Assembly: GCF_024137965.1 (NCBI RefSeq)
Contig: NZ_CP099975.1
Location: 3,348,001 to 3,412,000 of the forward strand
Source: Halomonas sp. Y3
GTDB lineage: Bacteria; Pseudomonadota; Gammaproteobacteria; Pseudomonadales; Halomonadaceae
Direction of reading: 5' to 3'
DNA: 64,000 nucleotides
Below the pieces are notes generated by a model. The model ran no database searches. It was not told where the DNA came from and saw nothing but the letters and a program-made list of their open reading frames with translations. Below are positions 8,615-18,271 of this stretch, piece by piece (the stretch's first letter is position 1; each line of letters opens with the position of its first letter). The position numbers were made by a program, and so were the translations under genes.

Positions 8615-9288
8615 CTAGCGGTATCGGCATCGCGGATGCCGAACCCGACGCCAACGGGAATGCGTACCTGCTGGCGGACACGCGCCAATGTGTCGCGTAC
8701 CTGGGCCAGATCCAGCATGTTTGTGCCAGTGATGCCATTGACAGAGACACAGTAGACGTAACCGCCAGCGCGTTCAGCGACTTGGCGGATGCGCCGCTCG
8801 GTAGAGGTCGGTGCCAACAGGAATATCAGGTCGATGCCGTGGTGGCATAGTTGTGCGGCCAGGCCACTGGAAACTTCTGGTGGGTAATCGACTACCAGCA
8901 CGCCATCCACACCTACTGCGGCGGCATCGGCAGCGAAGGCACCCGGCTGGCGCAGCAGGTCGTAGCGTTCGATGGGGTTGGCATAGCCCATCAGCACCAC
9001 CGGCGTATCGCTGTCCGACTGGCGGAACTGTCGTACCTGTTCGAATACCTGTGACAATCCGATGCCGTGGCGCAGAGCGTGCTCGCTGGCAGCCTGGATA
9101 GTCGGGCCATCGGCGGATGGATCGGAAAATGGCACCCCCAGTTCGATGACATCGGCGCCGGCTTCGACCAGGACATGCATCAGAGCCGGAGTGATGTCGA
9201 CATCGGGGAAGCCGGCAGTGACATAGGGGATCAGCGCCTTGCGCCCCTGCGACCGCAGGTGCTGGAAAGTGGTGTCGAGCCGGCTCAT
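8615..9288 (-). pseudogene. trpA: trpA (tryptophan synthase alpha), truncated at the C-terminus
   Basis: The first 224 residues are a good Trp[10 protein letters not shown], the catalytic [17 protein letters not shown] segment, [11 protein letters not shown], then VGFGIRDAD. The frame is cut at IS1380; a full protein would continue about 45 residues, including the second phosphate-binding loop (usually GVVVGSA). After the junction only IS-derived residues follow. Loss of that loop should impair indole-3-glycerol-phosphate cleavage. It is the last gene of the PLP operon, with its ATG overlapping the trpB stop by 4 bases. Confidence 0.88.
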
Positions 9289-10517
9289 GGTTGGACTCCA
9301 GTGTCAGACTGGGACATCACCGTTTCCATGTCCTTGTCGCCCCGGCCGGACAGGTTGACCAGAATGACCTGCTCCCGAGGCAAGGTGGCCGCCAGCTTGA
9401 CTGCGTGGGCGACGGCATGGCAGGCCTCCAATGCGGGGATGATGCCTTCCACACGGCTGAGTTGATGGAAGGCATGCAGTGCCTCGTCGTCGGTGGCCCC
9501 GACATATTCTGCGCGGCCGATCTCGTGTAACCAGGCGTGTTCCGGCCCGACACCTGGGTAGTCCAGCCCGGCACTGATGCTGTGAGTTTCCCGCACTTGG
9601 CCGTCATCGTCCTGAAGAATAAGCGAACGGTTGCCATGCAGTACGCCAGGACTGCCACGCTGGATCGACGCGGCATGCTGGCCAGTGTCCAGCCCCAGAC
9701 CTGCCGCTTCGACACCGACCAGGCGCACTTCCTTATGCTTGATGTAGGGATGGAAGATGCCGATGGCGTTGCTGCCGCCGCCAACGCAGGCGATCACCAC
9801 GTCGGGGTGCTGCCTTTCCAGGCCGAGGCGCTTGAGCAGTGCCGGCATCTGCTCCAGGCATTCCTTGCCGATCACAGTCTGGAAGTCCCGCACCATCGTC
9901 GGGTACGGGTGCATGCCAGCCACCGAACCGATCAGGTAGAAGGTATGATCGACGTTGGTGACCCAATCGCGGATTGCGTCGTTCATGGCGTCCTTGAGGG
10001 TCCGCGAACCGGAAGTCACCGGCACCACCGTCGCACCCAGCAAAGCCATGCGCTGGACGTTGGGACGCTGCCGAGCGATGTCCTCGCTGCCCATGTAGAT
10101 CACGCACTCCAGGCCGTAGCGGGCGCAGATTGTCGCGGTGGCGACGCCATGCTGGCCCGCGCCGGTCTCGGCGATGATGCGCCGCTTGCCCATGCGTCGA
10201 GCCAGCATGGCCTGACCGATCACATTGTTAATCTTGTGGGCGCCGGTGTGGTTGAGGTCTTCGCGCTTGAGGAAGATGCGCGCACCTCCCGCTTCCTCGC
10301 TGAGACGACGGGCGTAGTACACCGGTGAGGGACGGCCGACGTAATCGGCCAATTCCTCCTCGAACTCAGCAATGAAGGTGGGATCGTCACGGTAGCGCCG
10401 ATAGGCCACATGCAGTTCCTCGACAGCTTGCGCCAACGTCTCGCTGATGAAGCACCCACCAAAGCGACCGAAGAAGCCTTCAAGGTTGGGTTGGTCGTAG
10501 ACTGGCTTCTGTATCAT
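9285..10517 (-). CDS. trpB: Tryptophan synthase beta subunit (TrpB)
   Basis: 410 residues, full length. [14 protein letters not shown] at the start, the PLP lysine in [14 protein letters not shown], the [13 protein letters not shown] loop (with the catalytic Glu) and the phosphate-binding [10 protein letters not shown] are all present. It condenses indole with serine using PLP. It is an accessory copy on a mobile element, not next to trpC or trpF. It sits between a pyridoxal kinase-ArgD fusion and a truncated trpA with 4-base overlaps on both sides, so translation is probably coupled. With TrpA damaged it may act alone on indole or on another substrate. Confidence 0.95.
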   Translation of the reverse strand: MIQKPVYDQPNLEGFFGRFGGCFISETLAQAVEELHVAYRRYRDDPTFIAEFEEELADYVGRPSPVYYARRLSEEAGGARIFLKREDLNHTGAHKINNVIGQAMLARRMGKRRIIAETGAGQHGVATATICARYGLECVIYMGSEDIARQRPNVQRMALLGATVVPVTSGSRTLKDAMNDAIRDWVTNVDHTFYLIGSVAGMHPYPTMVRDFQTVIGKECLEQMPALLKRLGLERQHPDVVIACVGGGSNAIGIFHPYIKHKEVRLVGVEAAGLGLDTGQHAASIQRGSPGVLHGNRSLILQDDDGQVRETHSISAGLDYPGVGPEHAWLHEIGRAEYVGATDDEALHAFHQLSRVEGIIPALEACHAVAHAVKLAATLPREQVILVNLSGRGDKDMETVMSQSDTGVQP

Positions 10518-12670
10518 GTTGTCGACTCCTTCTGTACAGCCGCTTCAGTCGTGGTGGCACCAATCATCACGCTTGTCGACAACAAGCGAGTGACTCGCAC
10601 CACGATGTCGTCGATTTGCATCTCATCGCAAACCAACGGCGGTAATAGCCGGATGACGGTGTCACGGGTTACGGTGATGAGCAGCCTCTGTTCCTCCAGC
10701 GCCCGCCCGACCAGCTCTTTGCAATTCCTGTCCAGCTCAATCCCTGCCATTAGTCCTTGGCCACGAATGGCGGTGACGTTCGGATGATCGCTCAGTGCCT
10801 TCTGCAAGCCGACGAGCAGGCGGGCGCCCAGTGCGGCGGCGCGCTCCGGTAGCTTGTCGCGGGCCATGATCTCGAGCACGGTACAGGCCACCCGACAAGC
10901 CAGTGGATTGCCGCCGAAGGTCGAGCCGTGCTGGCCGGGCGAGAACAGATCGGCTGCCGCGCCGCGCGCCAGACAGGCGCCGATGGGAAAACCGTTGCCC
11001 AGCGCTTTCGCCAACGTCATCACATCCGGCGTGATGTCCGCATGCTGGTGCCCGAACCAAGTGCCAGTGCGGCCCATGCCGGCCTGTATCTCGTCGAGCA
11101 TCAACAGCCAGCCGTGTTGGTCGCACAGGGCACGCAGTTCACGCAGGTAGTTGGGGCTGGCCACGCGAATACCGCCTTCACCCTGAACAGGCTCGATCAA
11201 CACCGCCACGATGTTGGGTTCCTGGGCCGCTACTTGACGGACTGCCTCAATGTCGTTGTAGGGCTGGCGCAGGAAACCGGGCAGCAATGGCTCGAAGCCT
11301 TGCTGTTTCGCGGGATTCCCAGTGGCGGAAAGCGTCGCAATGGTGCGGCCATGAAAACCATTTTCCATCACAAGGATTTTTGGCTCCGAGACCTGTTTGC
11401 GATGACCATGCAGCCTTGCCAGCTTGAGAGCGGTTTCGTTGGCCTCCGCGCCGGAATTGCAGAAGAAAGCCTTTTGCATGCCCGTCAACGCACACAGACG
11501 TTCGCCCAACCGTTCCTGCCAGTTGATGCGAAAAACGTTGGAGGTGTGCAGCAGCGTCCCTGCCTGTTTGGCGATAACGGTGGCGATCTCCGGGTGGGCG
11601 TGGCCCAGACTGGTGACTGCGACACCAGAGATGGCGTCCAGGTACTCCACGCCTTGTTCATCCCATAGCCGTGCGCCGCTACCGCGCACGAATGAAACGG
11701 GTTGACGGGCATAAGCCCTCATCAGATGGGAAGTAGCGGCTTGCATGGAAAAATCCTCGAGTCCGATTCGGTAGGTAAACTGGCGTACGCATTCGTGCGC
11801 CTGTATTTCATGGTTGTCGTGATGGCCTGCCATCGGTGGCAACAGCAGCTCGGCGCATTGCGTCTGTTTGGTATGACGTAGCGCTCGCACGACCTGGTAG
11901 CACGCTTGGGCGGCGGCCTCAGGCAGGCCCGCCCCGTTGAGCCAATGCCCGGTCAAGGTGGCGCAGAACAAGTCGCCGGTGCCCTTGACCGTGGCGTCGA
12001 TACGCGGATGCGCGATGACCTTGGCTTGCGTGCGGGTGACGAGTACCACCTGCATCTCGTCCCGCGCCCAGGTATCGGGCGCGGCACTGGTCACCGCGAC
12101 CCATTGGGTGCGTCCTTTCAACAAGGTGCGAGCGGCGGAGACTACGCTTTCGATATCGTGCACCGGCAGCCCTGTCAGGTACGCCAGTTCAAAGCCGTTC
12201 GGTGTCAGGCCATCGGCCAGTGGTAACAGCACTTGACGGTAGGTATCGACTAGCCGGGCATCGACGTAGATGCCGCAGTCGTGATCACCTATCACCGGGT
12301 CGATAACGACGCGCAGGTCTGTCCGCTCTTCCAGCAGCGCCCGAACCCAACACGCCAGGGCGTCAGCCTGTCGCGGATTTCCCAGGTAGCCGATCAGTAT
12401 GGCACGCAAGGCATGCAGTGCCCCTCGTGCAGCCAGATCCTGCAAATAACCGTCAAACCACTCGGTTGGCAAAGCGCCGCCGTGCATCGTCGGGTAGTGT
12501 GGGGTGTTGCTGAACACCACTGTGGGAACTGCGGCTATCGATAACCCCAGCGCCTCCAGGGCCGGTACCGCAACGTTATTGCCCACCCGACCATAGACCA
12601 CCTGTGACTGCACCGAGACCACATCCAACGATAGCGGTCGAGACGCCGTGAAAGGCGAGGCTTTGCTCAT
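10514..12670 (-). CDS. Pyridoxal kinase fused to ArgD-type aminotransferase
   Basis: 718 residues from the ATG that overlaps the preceding stop (ATGA). Residues 1 to about 290 are a pyridoxal kinase of the PdxK/PdxY type: [19 protein letters not shown] N-terminus, [12 protein letters not shown], and the catalytic [15 protein letters not shown]. After a short linker, residues about 320-718 form a class-III aminotransferase close to acetylornithine aminotransferase ([34 protein letters not shown] lysine in [13 protein letters not shown]). Kinase and PLP user in one chain suggest direct cofactor supply. I know of no standard family with this order. No stop or frameshift separates the halves. The aminotransferase substrate is uncertain. 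Confidence 0.9.
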   Translation of the reverse strand: MSKASPFTASRPLSLDVVSVQSQVVYGRVGNNVAVPALEALGLSIAAVPTVVFSNTPHYPTMHGGALPTEWFDGYLQDLAARGALHALRAILIGYLGNPRQADALACWVRALLEERTDLRVVIDPVIGDHDCGIYVDARLVDTYRQVLLPLADGLTPNGFELAYLTGLPVHDIESVVSAARTLLKGRTQWVAVTSAAPDTWARDEMQVVLVTRTQAKVIAHPRIDATVKGTGDLFCATLTGHWLNGAGLPEAAAQACYQVVRALRHTKQTQCAELLLPPMAGHHDNHEIQAHECVRQFTYRIGLEDFSMQAATSHLMRAYARQPVSFVRGSGARLWDEQGVEYLDAISGVAVTSLGHAHPEIATVIAKQAGTLLHTSNVFRINWQERLGERLCALTGMQKAFFCNSGAEANETALKLARLHGHRKQVSEPKILVMENGFHGRTIATLSATGNPAKQQGFEPLLPGFLRQPYNDIEAVRQVAAQEPNIVAVLIEPVQGEGGIRVASPNYLRELRALCDQHGWLLMLDEIQAGMGRTGTWFGHQHADITPDVMTLAKALGNGFPIGACLARGAAADLFSPGQHGSTFGGNPLACRVACTVLEIMARDKLPERAAALGARLLVGLQKALSDHPNVTAIRGQGLMAGIELDRNCKELVGRALEEQRLLITVTRDTVIRLLPPLVCDEMQIDDIVVRVTRLLSTSVMIGATTTEAAVQKESTT

Positions 12671-13386
12671 GGTGCCCCCTTTGACGAATAGGCATCGACC
12701 CCATCCAGCCATGCGTTGAACGCGGCCCGTGCCGCCAACGGCAAACTTGTTTGCAGAGTTTGTGCTTCGGCGCGCAAGGCGTACGGGTTGATGCCGGCCT
12801 GCATCAGCTCGCAGGCATGACTGACCAGCCAGCGTTCGATCTGACGGGGGTCGGCCTCCAAATGGCATTGCAGCGCCAGCACATGGCTCTCAATGCTGAA
12901 CGCCTGGTTGGCGCAGATGGCCGTTCCTGCCAGCTGTGCTGCCCCTGGGGGAATGTCGAAGCGATCGCCATGCCAATGCAATACCGGCACCTTGCCCAGT
13001 GCCGTCAGGGGTGATGCCTCACCCTCCGGGGTTAGCGTCAATGGCGCGAAGCCGATTTCCTTGACGCCCATGCTGACTACACCCGCACCAAGCGCACGAG
13101 CGATCAGCTGCGCGCCCAGGCAGATACCCAGCAGCGGACGTCGGCTTTCCAGCCGCTGAAGAATCAGTGCCAGCTCGTCGTGGATGAAGGGATAGATGGC
13201 GTCATCGAAGGCACCAATCGGGCCGCCCAGTACCACCAGCAGATCGGCTGATGCCGTATCCACGGTACCCAGCTCGTCGGTGGAGGCATCCAGATAGCGC
13301 ACGGCATAACCACGTGCCACAAGCAGCGGTTCCAACGTGCCGAGGTCTTCAAAGTCCAGATGGCGGATGGCAATGGCGGTTTTCAT
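12667..13386 (-). CDS. Class-I glutamine amidotransferase-like protein
   Basis: 239 residues. The nucleophile elbow [15 protein letters not shown] supplies Cys, and the triad His lies in LQCHLEAD near residue 190. [14 protein letters not shown] near the N-terminus gives the oxyanion region. This is the stand-alone GuaA-like or 'GMP synthase-like' amidotransferase family, which hydrolyses glutamine or gamma-glutamyl bonds. It is not PdxT, whose motifs differ. It overlaps yggS and the kinase-aminotransferase gene by 4 bases each. The acceptor for its ammonia, if any, is unknown. Confidence 0.85.
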   Translation of the reverse strand: MKTAIAIRHLDFEDLGTLEPLLVARGYAVRYLDASTDELGTVDTASADLLVVLGGPIGAFDDAIYPFIHDELALILQRLESRRPLLGICLGAQLIARALGAGVVSMGVKEIGFAPLTLTPEGEASPLTALGKVPVLHWHGDRFDIPPGAAQLAGTAICANQAFSIESHVLALQCHLEADPRQIERWLVSHACELMQAGINPYALRAEAQTLQTSLPLAARAAFNAWLDGVDAYSSKGAP

Positions 13387-14198
13387 GGTTGTGACTCCTC
13401 TGTGCTGGGTTCGCCGGGCCAGTAGTGGCTGTCTGGCAAAGGGCGGGCACCGAAAATGGCCTGGCCGACACGCACCACGGTGGCGCCTTCCTCGATGGCG
13501 ATCTCGAAGTCGCCGGACATGCCCATCGACAATTCATCCAGGCCGACGCCGGCGGGTGCGCTTTGCCACAGTCGGTCGCGCAGACTGCGCAGCAGCACGA
13601 AACATTGACGAACCCGTTCGGCTTCGCTGGAGAACAGCGCCAACGTCATCAGTCCGCGCACGCGTAACGCCGAGAATGCCGGCAGCGCCTGGACGAAGGC
13701 TGGCACCTCCTCGGGAGGCAAGCCGTACTTGCTGGCCTCGCCGGAGGTGTTGACCTGCACAAACACGTCCAGCGAGCGCCCTTCGAGGTGTAGGCGGCGG
13801 TCCAGCGCCTCGGCCACACGCAGGCTGTCCAACGCTTGGAATTCATGGGCAAAGCGCGCCACCAGCTTGGCCTTGTTGGTTTGCAGGTGGCCGATGACTG
13901 ACCAGCGCAGATCGGTCAAATCCTGCATGGCCTCCCATTTGCGGTGGGCCTCCTGCACTTTGTTCTCACCCAGCATCCGGCAACCCGCGGCATGAGCCAG
14001 GCGCAGGCTAGTCTCGGGCTTGGTCTTGCTGACCGGCAGTAGACGTACCGTTGCGGGATCGCGTCCAACGCGATGGCAGGCGGCATCGATGCGCGCCTGT
14101 ATCACCGTCAGGTTGTGTCGGAAATCTTCAACAGTCGTGGCCTCGGGATAGCGGCCATGCTGGTCATGAAGCGTCTGTGTGTCAGAGGGCGCCGGCAT
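13383..14198 (-). CDS. YggS/PLPBP-family PLP homeostasis protein
   Basis: 271 residues with an extended N-terminus of about 30 residues. RLLPVSKTKPETSLRLAHA carries the PLP lysine; GENKVQEAHRKWEAM, WSVIGHLQTNKAK and the C-terminal LSMGMSGDFEIAIEEGATVVRVGQAIFG are family signatures. YggS-type proteins bind PLP without a catalysed reaction and buffer free PLP and amino-acid pools. It begins in a TGATG overlap with the BenE-like gene. Its presence beside a pyridoxal kinase supports a PLP-handling role for the operon. Confidence 0.92.
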   Translation of the reverse strand: MPAPSDTQTLHDQHGRYPEATTVEDFRHNLTVIQARIDAACHRVGRDPATVRLLPVSKTKPETSLRLAHAAGCRMLGENKVQEAHRKWEAMQDLTDLRWSVIGHLQTNKAKLVARFAHEFQALDSLRVAEALDRRLHLEGRSLDVFVQVNTSGEASKYGLPPEEVPAFVQALPAFSALRVRGLMTLALFSSEAERVRQCFVLLRSLRDRLWQSAPAGVGLDELSMGMSGDFEIAIEEGATVVRVGQAIFGARPLPDSHYWPGEPSTEESQP

Positions 14199-15439
14199 CA
14201 GTTCACCCTCTTGTTGAACGACGTCGGCGCAACGGCGGATTCCGGCGCCCGCTGCGGCAGCCGGCCATTGAGTACCGCATAGGCCACCAACCCGATCACA
14301 AGCCCCCAGAAGGCACCACCGATGCCCAACAAGGTGATGTTGGCCGCAGCCGCCAGGAAGGTAATCAGCGAGGCTTCCCGTGTCCTGGCATCGGCCATCG
14401 CGCTGGCGAGACTGCCGCCGATGGTGCCCAGCAGTGCCAACCCCGCCAACGTGGTGATGAACGTTGCCGGGAATGCCATGAAGATGGCGGCCAACGTTAC
14501 CCCGAACACACCGACCAGAATGTAGAGCACGCCTGCGGCAATACCAGCGATCCAGCGCTTTGACGGGTCTTCATGTGCCTCGCGGCCGGTGCAAATGGCA
14601 GCCGTGATCGCGGCAATGTTGAAGGCATGAGAACCAAACGGCGCCATCAGCAGGGAGCCGAGCCCGGTAATCGTCACGATAGGGTTGGCACTGGTTTTGA
14701 AGCCATCGTTGCGCAGTACCAGCATGCCGGGCATGTACTGACCGGTCAGAGTAATCAGGAACAGTGGCAACGCCACGCTCAACACAGCGTTGAGCGAGAA
14801 CGCCGGCATAGTGAAGACAGGGGCAGCCAGCTCCAGGCTCAACCCCGACAGATCGACACGATCCTGAATCAGCAGGAAGGCCAGTCCCAGCACCAAGATA
14901 CCTACAACGGCATAGCGGGCCGAAAATCGCTTGAGCACCACATAGGCGACGATCAACAGCCCAGCCAGCAGCGGGTCAATGCTCATGCCGCCGAAGGCGC
15001 CGACACCGAACTGGAGCAGGATGCCAGCCAGCAGCCCAGCTGCCACGCCCGGTGGGATCAGGCGAATGACGCGCTCGAACCAACCAGACAGCCCAAGCAC
15101 CACAAATGCTGCTGCCGAAATCAGGTAGGCACCCACCGCCTCGGCGTAAGGCGTTGTCGCCAGCGCCGTGACCAGAAACGCTGCCGCTGGCGTGGACCAG
15201 GCAGTGATGATCGGCTCGCGGGAAATCCAGCTCAGGATGATCCCTGTTACGCCCACGCCAATGGAAATCGACCACACCCACGAGGCCGTCAGCTCAGGAC
15301 TGAGGCCTGCGACTTTGGCGGCCTGGAACACCAGGATGAACGTACCACCGTAGTTGACGATGACCGAGATCAGGCCGGCCACGACAGGGTGAGTGAGATC
15401 GTTCCAGCGGACGGACGAAGGTGAAGGGACGGATGACAT
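14198..15439 (-). CDS. BenE-family transporter
   Basis: 413 residues with about 12 hydrophobic segments. WNDLTHPVVAGLISVIVNYG, ISREPIITAWSTPAAAFL and QYMPGMLVLRNDG match the BenE (benzoate:H+ symporter-like) family, a fold related to nucleobase permeases. It is the first gene of the PLP operon, and its ATG follows an AGGAG 14 bases upstream. No benzoate genes are near, so the substrate is more likely tied to the cassette (a B6 vitamer or an aromatic compound); that is inference. Confidence 0.85.
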   Translation of the reverse strand: MSSVPSPSSVRWNDLTHPVVAGLISVIVNYGGTFILVFQAAKVAGLSPELTASWVWSISIGVGVTGIILSWISREPIITAWSTPAAAFLVTALATTPYAEAVGAYLISAAAFVVLGLSGWFERVIRLIPPGVAAGLLAGILLQFGVGAFGGMSIDPLLAGLLIVAYVVLKRFSARYAVVGILVLGLAFLLIQDRVDLSGLSLELAAPVFTMPAFSLNAVLSVALPLFLITLTGQYMPGMLVLRNDGFKTSANPIVTITGLGSLLMAPFGSHAFNIAAITAAICTGREAHEDPSKRWIAGIAAGVLYILVGVFGVTLAAIFMAFPATFITTLAGLALLGTIGGSLASAMADARTREASLITFLAAAANITLLGIGGAFWGLVIGLVAYAVLNGRLPQRAPESAVAPTSFNKRVN

Positions 15440-15459
15440 GGCCTGATGGTGACTCCTGA

Positions 15460-15507
15460 AAAATGGATAAACAGGTTGTGAAACGTATTTATAGCTTTAA
15501 AATGGAT
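15460..15507. promoter_or_regulatory. Candidate MocR operator: two direct AAAATGGAT repeats
   Basis: The 107-base gap between the divergent BenE and MocR genes contains AAAATGGAT at 15460-15468 and again at 15499-15507, 39 bases apart, the second followed by another GGAT. Several characterised MocR regulators (GabR, PdxR) bind direct repeats between divergent promoters. The gap is AT-rich compared with the genes and must hold both promoters, but I cannot assign clear -35/-10 pairs. Confidence 0.5.
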
Positions 15508-15546
15508 GGATGTTCCCTGCCAATTTATTAAAGAGATACAGACCAA

Positions 15547-17043
15547 TTGTTTAAGCATGCCCAACTTGAATCCGTCAAAGCCTGGATCGGCGACCCTGCG
15601 CATGGTGCCTTGCCGCTGCATGCGCGTGTGCAGCGGGCCATTCGTCAGTTGATCCTTGATGGCGCACTCGATGTGGGCAGACCACTGCCCGCGTCGCGCG
15701 CCCTGGCGAAGTCGTTGGGGGTTTCCCGCGATACGATCGAGTCGGCCTACAGCCAATTACATGCGGAAGGCTTCATCGAACGTCGTGTGGGCAGCGGCAG
15801 CTTCGTATCGGAGCGGACACAGCACCTATCAGGGCGTGGCAAGGCACGGCGCATGAAGACGCACAAGGAAACACCACGCCTCAGCCAGCGCGGTAGCGCC
15901 ATGTTTCAGAGCGGCGGCGTGCGCGACTTCCTAATGCCGCGCGCCTTCGCGCCCGGCGTGCCGGAAACACGCAGCTTTCCACTTCAGACCTGGGAGCGGT
16001 TGGAGCGACAGGTGTTGAGGGAATACGGTACTCAGGCGCTGCTGCACAGCCCGCCACAGGGCATGGAGCCACTGCGGCGCGCCATCGCCGATTACGTCAA
16101 TCTCGAGCGAGGGGCACGCGCCACACCCGAGCGTGTACTGGTGCTGACCAGCTCTCAGCAAGCCATGACTCTATGTGCCACCGTGCTGCTGGATGCCGGC
16201 GACCGGATCTTCATCGAAGATCCGGTGTATCACGGCGCGCGCAAGGCGTTCGATGCCGCCGGGTTGGAGTGCATACCTGTGCCACTGGATGTCGACGGTC
16301 TGCAAGTAGAGCACCTGCTTGAGTCACCGAAGGCACCCGATGAGCCAGCCAGGGCGGTATTCCTGACGCCATCACACCAATTTCCCACCGGGGCGACGCT
16401 GGCGCTGGACCGGCGGCTGGCAGTAATCGAATGGGCCAGGCAGCACCAGAGCTGGATCATCGAAGATGACTATGACAGCGAATTTCACTATGCCGGCAAA
16501 CCCACCGCCTGCGTGCAGGGGCTTGATCCACACGAGCGGACGATCTACATCGGCACCTTCACCAAATCGCTGTTTCCTGGCCTGCGCATCGGCTACATGG
16601 TGTTGCCACCGCCACTGGTCGCACCCATGACCGTGGCCCGCACCCTATTGGATGGACACAGCGCGCCGATTCCGCAACTTACGCTGGCACGCTTCATTGA
16701 AGGCGGCCACTTCGGCGCACATGTTCGGACTATGCGTGCCATCTATGCCGAACGGCGCAACGTGCTGGCGCAGCTGGTAAGAAAACATCTGGCCGACTTC
16801 GTGGAACCGCGAGTGCCGGCCGGTGGCATGCAGATGCCATGTGTGTTCATCCGTGACATCCCCGAATGTGAGGCCGTGGAATCTGCGCGTCGGGCAGGAA
16901 TCGACCTATTGGGACTGACAGCCCTGCATGCGTCGAGCAGACACAGAGCCGGTTTCCTAATGGGGTTTGCCGCCCATGCCCCCCACGAACTGGAAACTGC
17001 TGTCAAGAAACTCGCGAACGTGCTGCGTGCGTTGTGTCGCTGA
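15547..17043 (+). CDS. MocR-type (GntR-aminotransferase) transcriptional regulator
   Basis: About 498 residues. An N-terminal winged helix (PASRALAKSLGVSRDTIESA, then LHAEGFIERRVGSGSFV) is joined to a fold-type-I aminotransferase domain with the PLP lysine in YIGTFTKSLFPGLRIGY and the EDDYDSEFHY motif. MocR proteins use PLP or a PLP-amino-acid adduct as effector. It is divergent from the PLP operon and upstream of an MFS gene, so it probably controls both. The first in-frame start is a TTG at 15547; no ATG lies nearby in frame. Confidence 0.92.
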   Translation: MFKHAQLESVKAWIGDPAHGALPLHARVQRAIRQLILDGALDVGRPLPASRALAKSLGVSRDTIESAYSQLHAEGFIERRVGSGSFVSERTQHLSGRGKARRMKTHKETPRLSQRGSAMFQSGGVRDFLMPRAFAPGVPETRSFPLQTWERLERQVLREYGTQALLHSPPQGMEPLRRAIADYVNLERGARATPERVLVLTSSQQAMTLCATVLLDAGDRIFIEDPVYHGARKAFDAAGLECIPVPLDVDGLQVEHLLESPKAPDEPARAVFLTPSHQFPTGATLALDRRLAVIEWARQHQSWIIEDDYDSEFHYAGKPTACVQGLDPHERTIYIGTFTKSLFPGLRIGYMVLPPPLVAPMTVARTLLDGHSAPIPQLTLARFIEGGHFGAHVRTMRAIYAERRNVLAQLVRKHLADFVEPRVPAGGMQMPCVFIRDIPECEAVESARRAGIDLLGLTALHASSRHRAGFLMGFAAHAPHELETAVKKLANVLRALCR

Positions 17044-17074
17044 TCCCCAGCATGGGGACTAACGAGGGACAGGA

Positions 17075-18271
17075 ATGAAATCGTCACCCAACGGGTTATT
17101 AGCCCAAGTATCCATCGCCCATCTGGTCAGCCATCTGCACATCATGGCGGTACCCGCTCTGTTGCCGCTGCTGCCTGGCGCCATGCAGGTCAGCTTTGTC
17201 GAGCTGGGCATTGCCATCGGTCTGTTCAACATCATTTCTGCGCTGGTGCAGGCACCTCTCGGCTTTCTCGTGGACCGACTGGGGGCGAGATGGATGCTGA
17301 TGGCCGCACTCCTGTTGGGTGCGGCCAGTTTCGGGCTGGTCGCCGTGTTCCCCAACTACCCGTGCCTGCTCGCCACCATGATCCTGGCTGGGCTGGCAAA
17401 TGGCGTTTATCACCCGGCCGATTATTCGCTGCTGTCGCGTGGCATGCCTGCGAACAGAATGGGCCGGGCGTTCTCGATCCATACCTTCGCAGGGTTCCTT
17501 GGCGGCGCTCTGGCGCCTCCCGTCATGGTCGGCGTTGCACTGCTCGTGGAGCCGCGCTGGTCCTTTGCCGTCGCGGCTCTGGCCGGATTGATAGCGTGGA
17601 GCGTAATGGCCATCAATCCGTCATTGCCGGATAGGCAACCTGATGCTGATATCGCCGAACCGCGCAAGGCCAAGGCTCGCCCAATTACCACGCCGGTGAT
17701 GACCCTGGCCGTCCTGACCCTGCTGTTCACCCTGCTCAGCCTGAGCACTGGCGCCATCGAGAAGTTTTCCGTATCGGCGCTAGTCCAAGGCTTTGATGTG
17801 ACGCTACCGGCGGCCAACCTGGCACTAACGGTTTTCCTGTTTGCCAGCGCCTTCGGCGTGTTGGCCGGTGGTGTGCTGGCGGATCGTACCGACAAGCACG
17901 GTTATGTGGCGGCAGCAACCTTCGCGTTAGCGGCACTCATCGTGGTGTTGGTGATCAGGATGCCGATGCCGCCCGTGGTCCTGGCTATAGCCCTGGGGGC
18001 AGCAGGTTTTCTGACCGGCATGGTGGCACCTTCGCGCGACATGCTGGTCCGTGCCGCATCCCCGGCGGGCGCTGAAGGTAGAACCTTCGGTATCGTCTCC
18101 ACCGGCTTCAACGTGGGCGGCGTCATCGGACCACTCCTGTACGGCCTTCTGCTGGATCAAGGACTGGCCAGCAGTGTACTGTGGACGGCCGTTGGCTTCA
18201 TGGCTGCAACCACCACTATTGTATTGCTTCAGGAGAGGCACCAGCGCATAAGGCCTGCAATGGCGGGCTAA
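17075..18271 (+). CDS. MFS transporter, fosmidomycin-resistance-like
   Basis: 398 residues, about 12 transmembrane helices. The loop FLVDRLGARWMLMAALLLG is the MFS motif A, and NGVYHPADYSLLSRGM resembles the Fsr-type drug exporter subgroup. It begins 31 bases after the MocR gene and is likely co-transcribed. Its stop overlaps the relaxase stop on the other strand by 4 bases, so the cassette ends precisely at the backbone. Export of a toxic amino-acid analogue or B6 antagonist would fit the neighbours, but the substrate is not known. Confidence 0.82.
   Translation: MKSSPNGLLAQVSIAHLVSHLHIMAVPALLPLLPGAMQVSFVELGIAIGLFNIISALVQAPLGFLVDRLGARWMLMAALLLGAASFGLVAVFPNYPCLLATMILAGLANGVYHPADYSLLSRGMPANRMGRAFSIHTFAGFLGGALAPPVMVGVALLVEPRWSFAVAALAGLIAWSVMAINPSLPDRQPDADIAEPRKAKARPITTPVMTLAVLTLLFTLLSLSTGAIEKFSVSALVQGFDVTLPAANLALTVFLFASAFGVLAGGVLADRTDKHGYVAAATFALAALIVVLVIRMPMPPVVLAIALGAAGFLTGMVAPSRDMLVRAASPAGAEGRTFGIVSTGFNVGGVIGPLLYGLLLDQGLASSVLWTAVGFMAATTTIVLLQERHQRIRPAMAG

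Noticed and set aside
7037..8618. IS1380 as a simple insertion because CTAG flanks both ends
   Set aside because: The flanks are parts of different genes (trbI and trpA). CTAG is probably a preferred target in both parental insertions, so recombination plus deletion explains the junction better.
9537..10328. 263-codon frame antisense to trpB
   Set aside because: Complete overlap with a clear trpB; no motif or RBS.
12667..13386. Amidotransferase as PdxT of a PLP synthase
   Set aside because: Motifs fit the GuaA-like class ([14 protein letters not shown]) rather than PdxT, and there is no pdxS partner.
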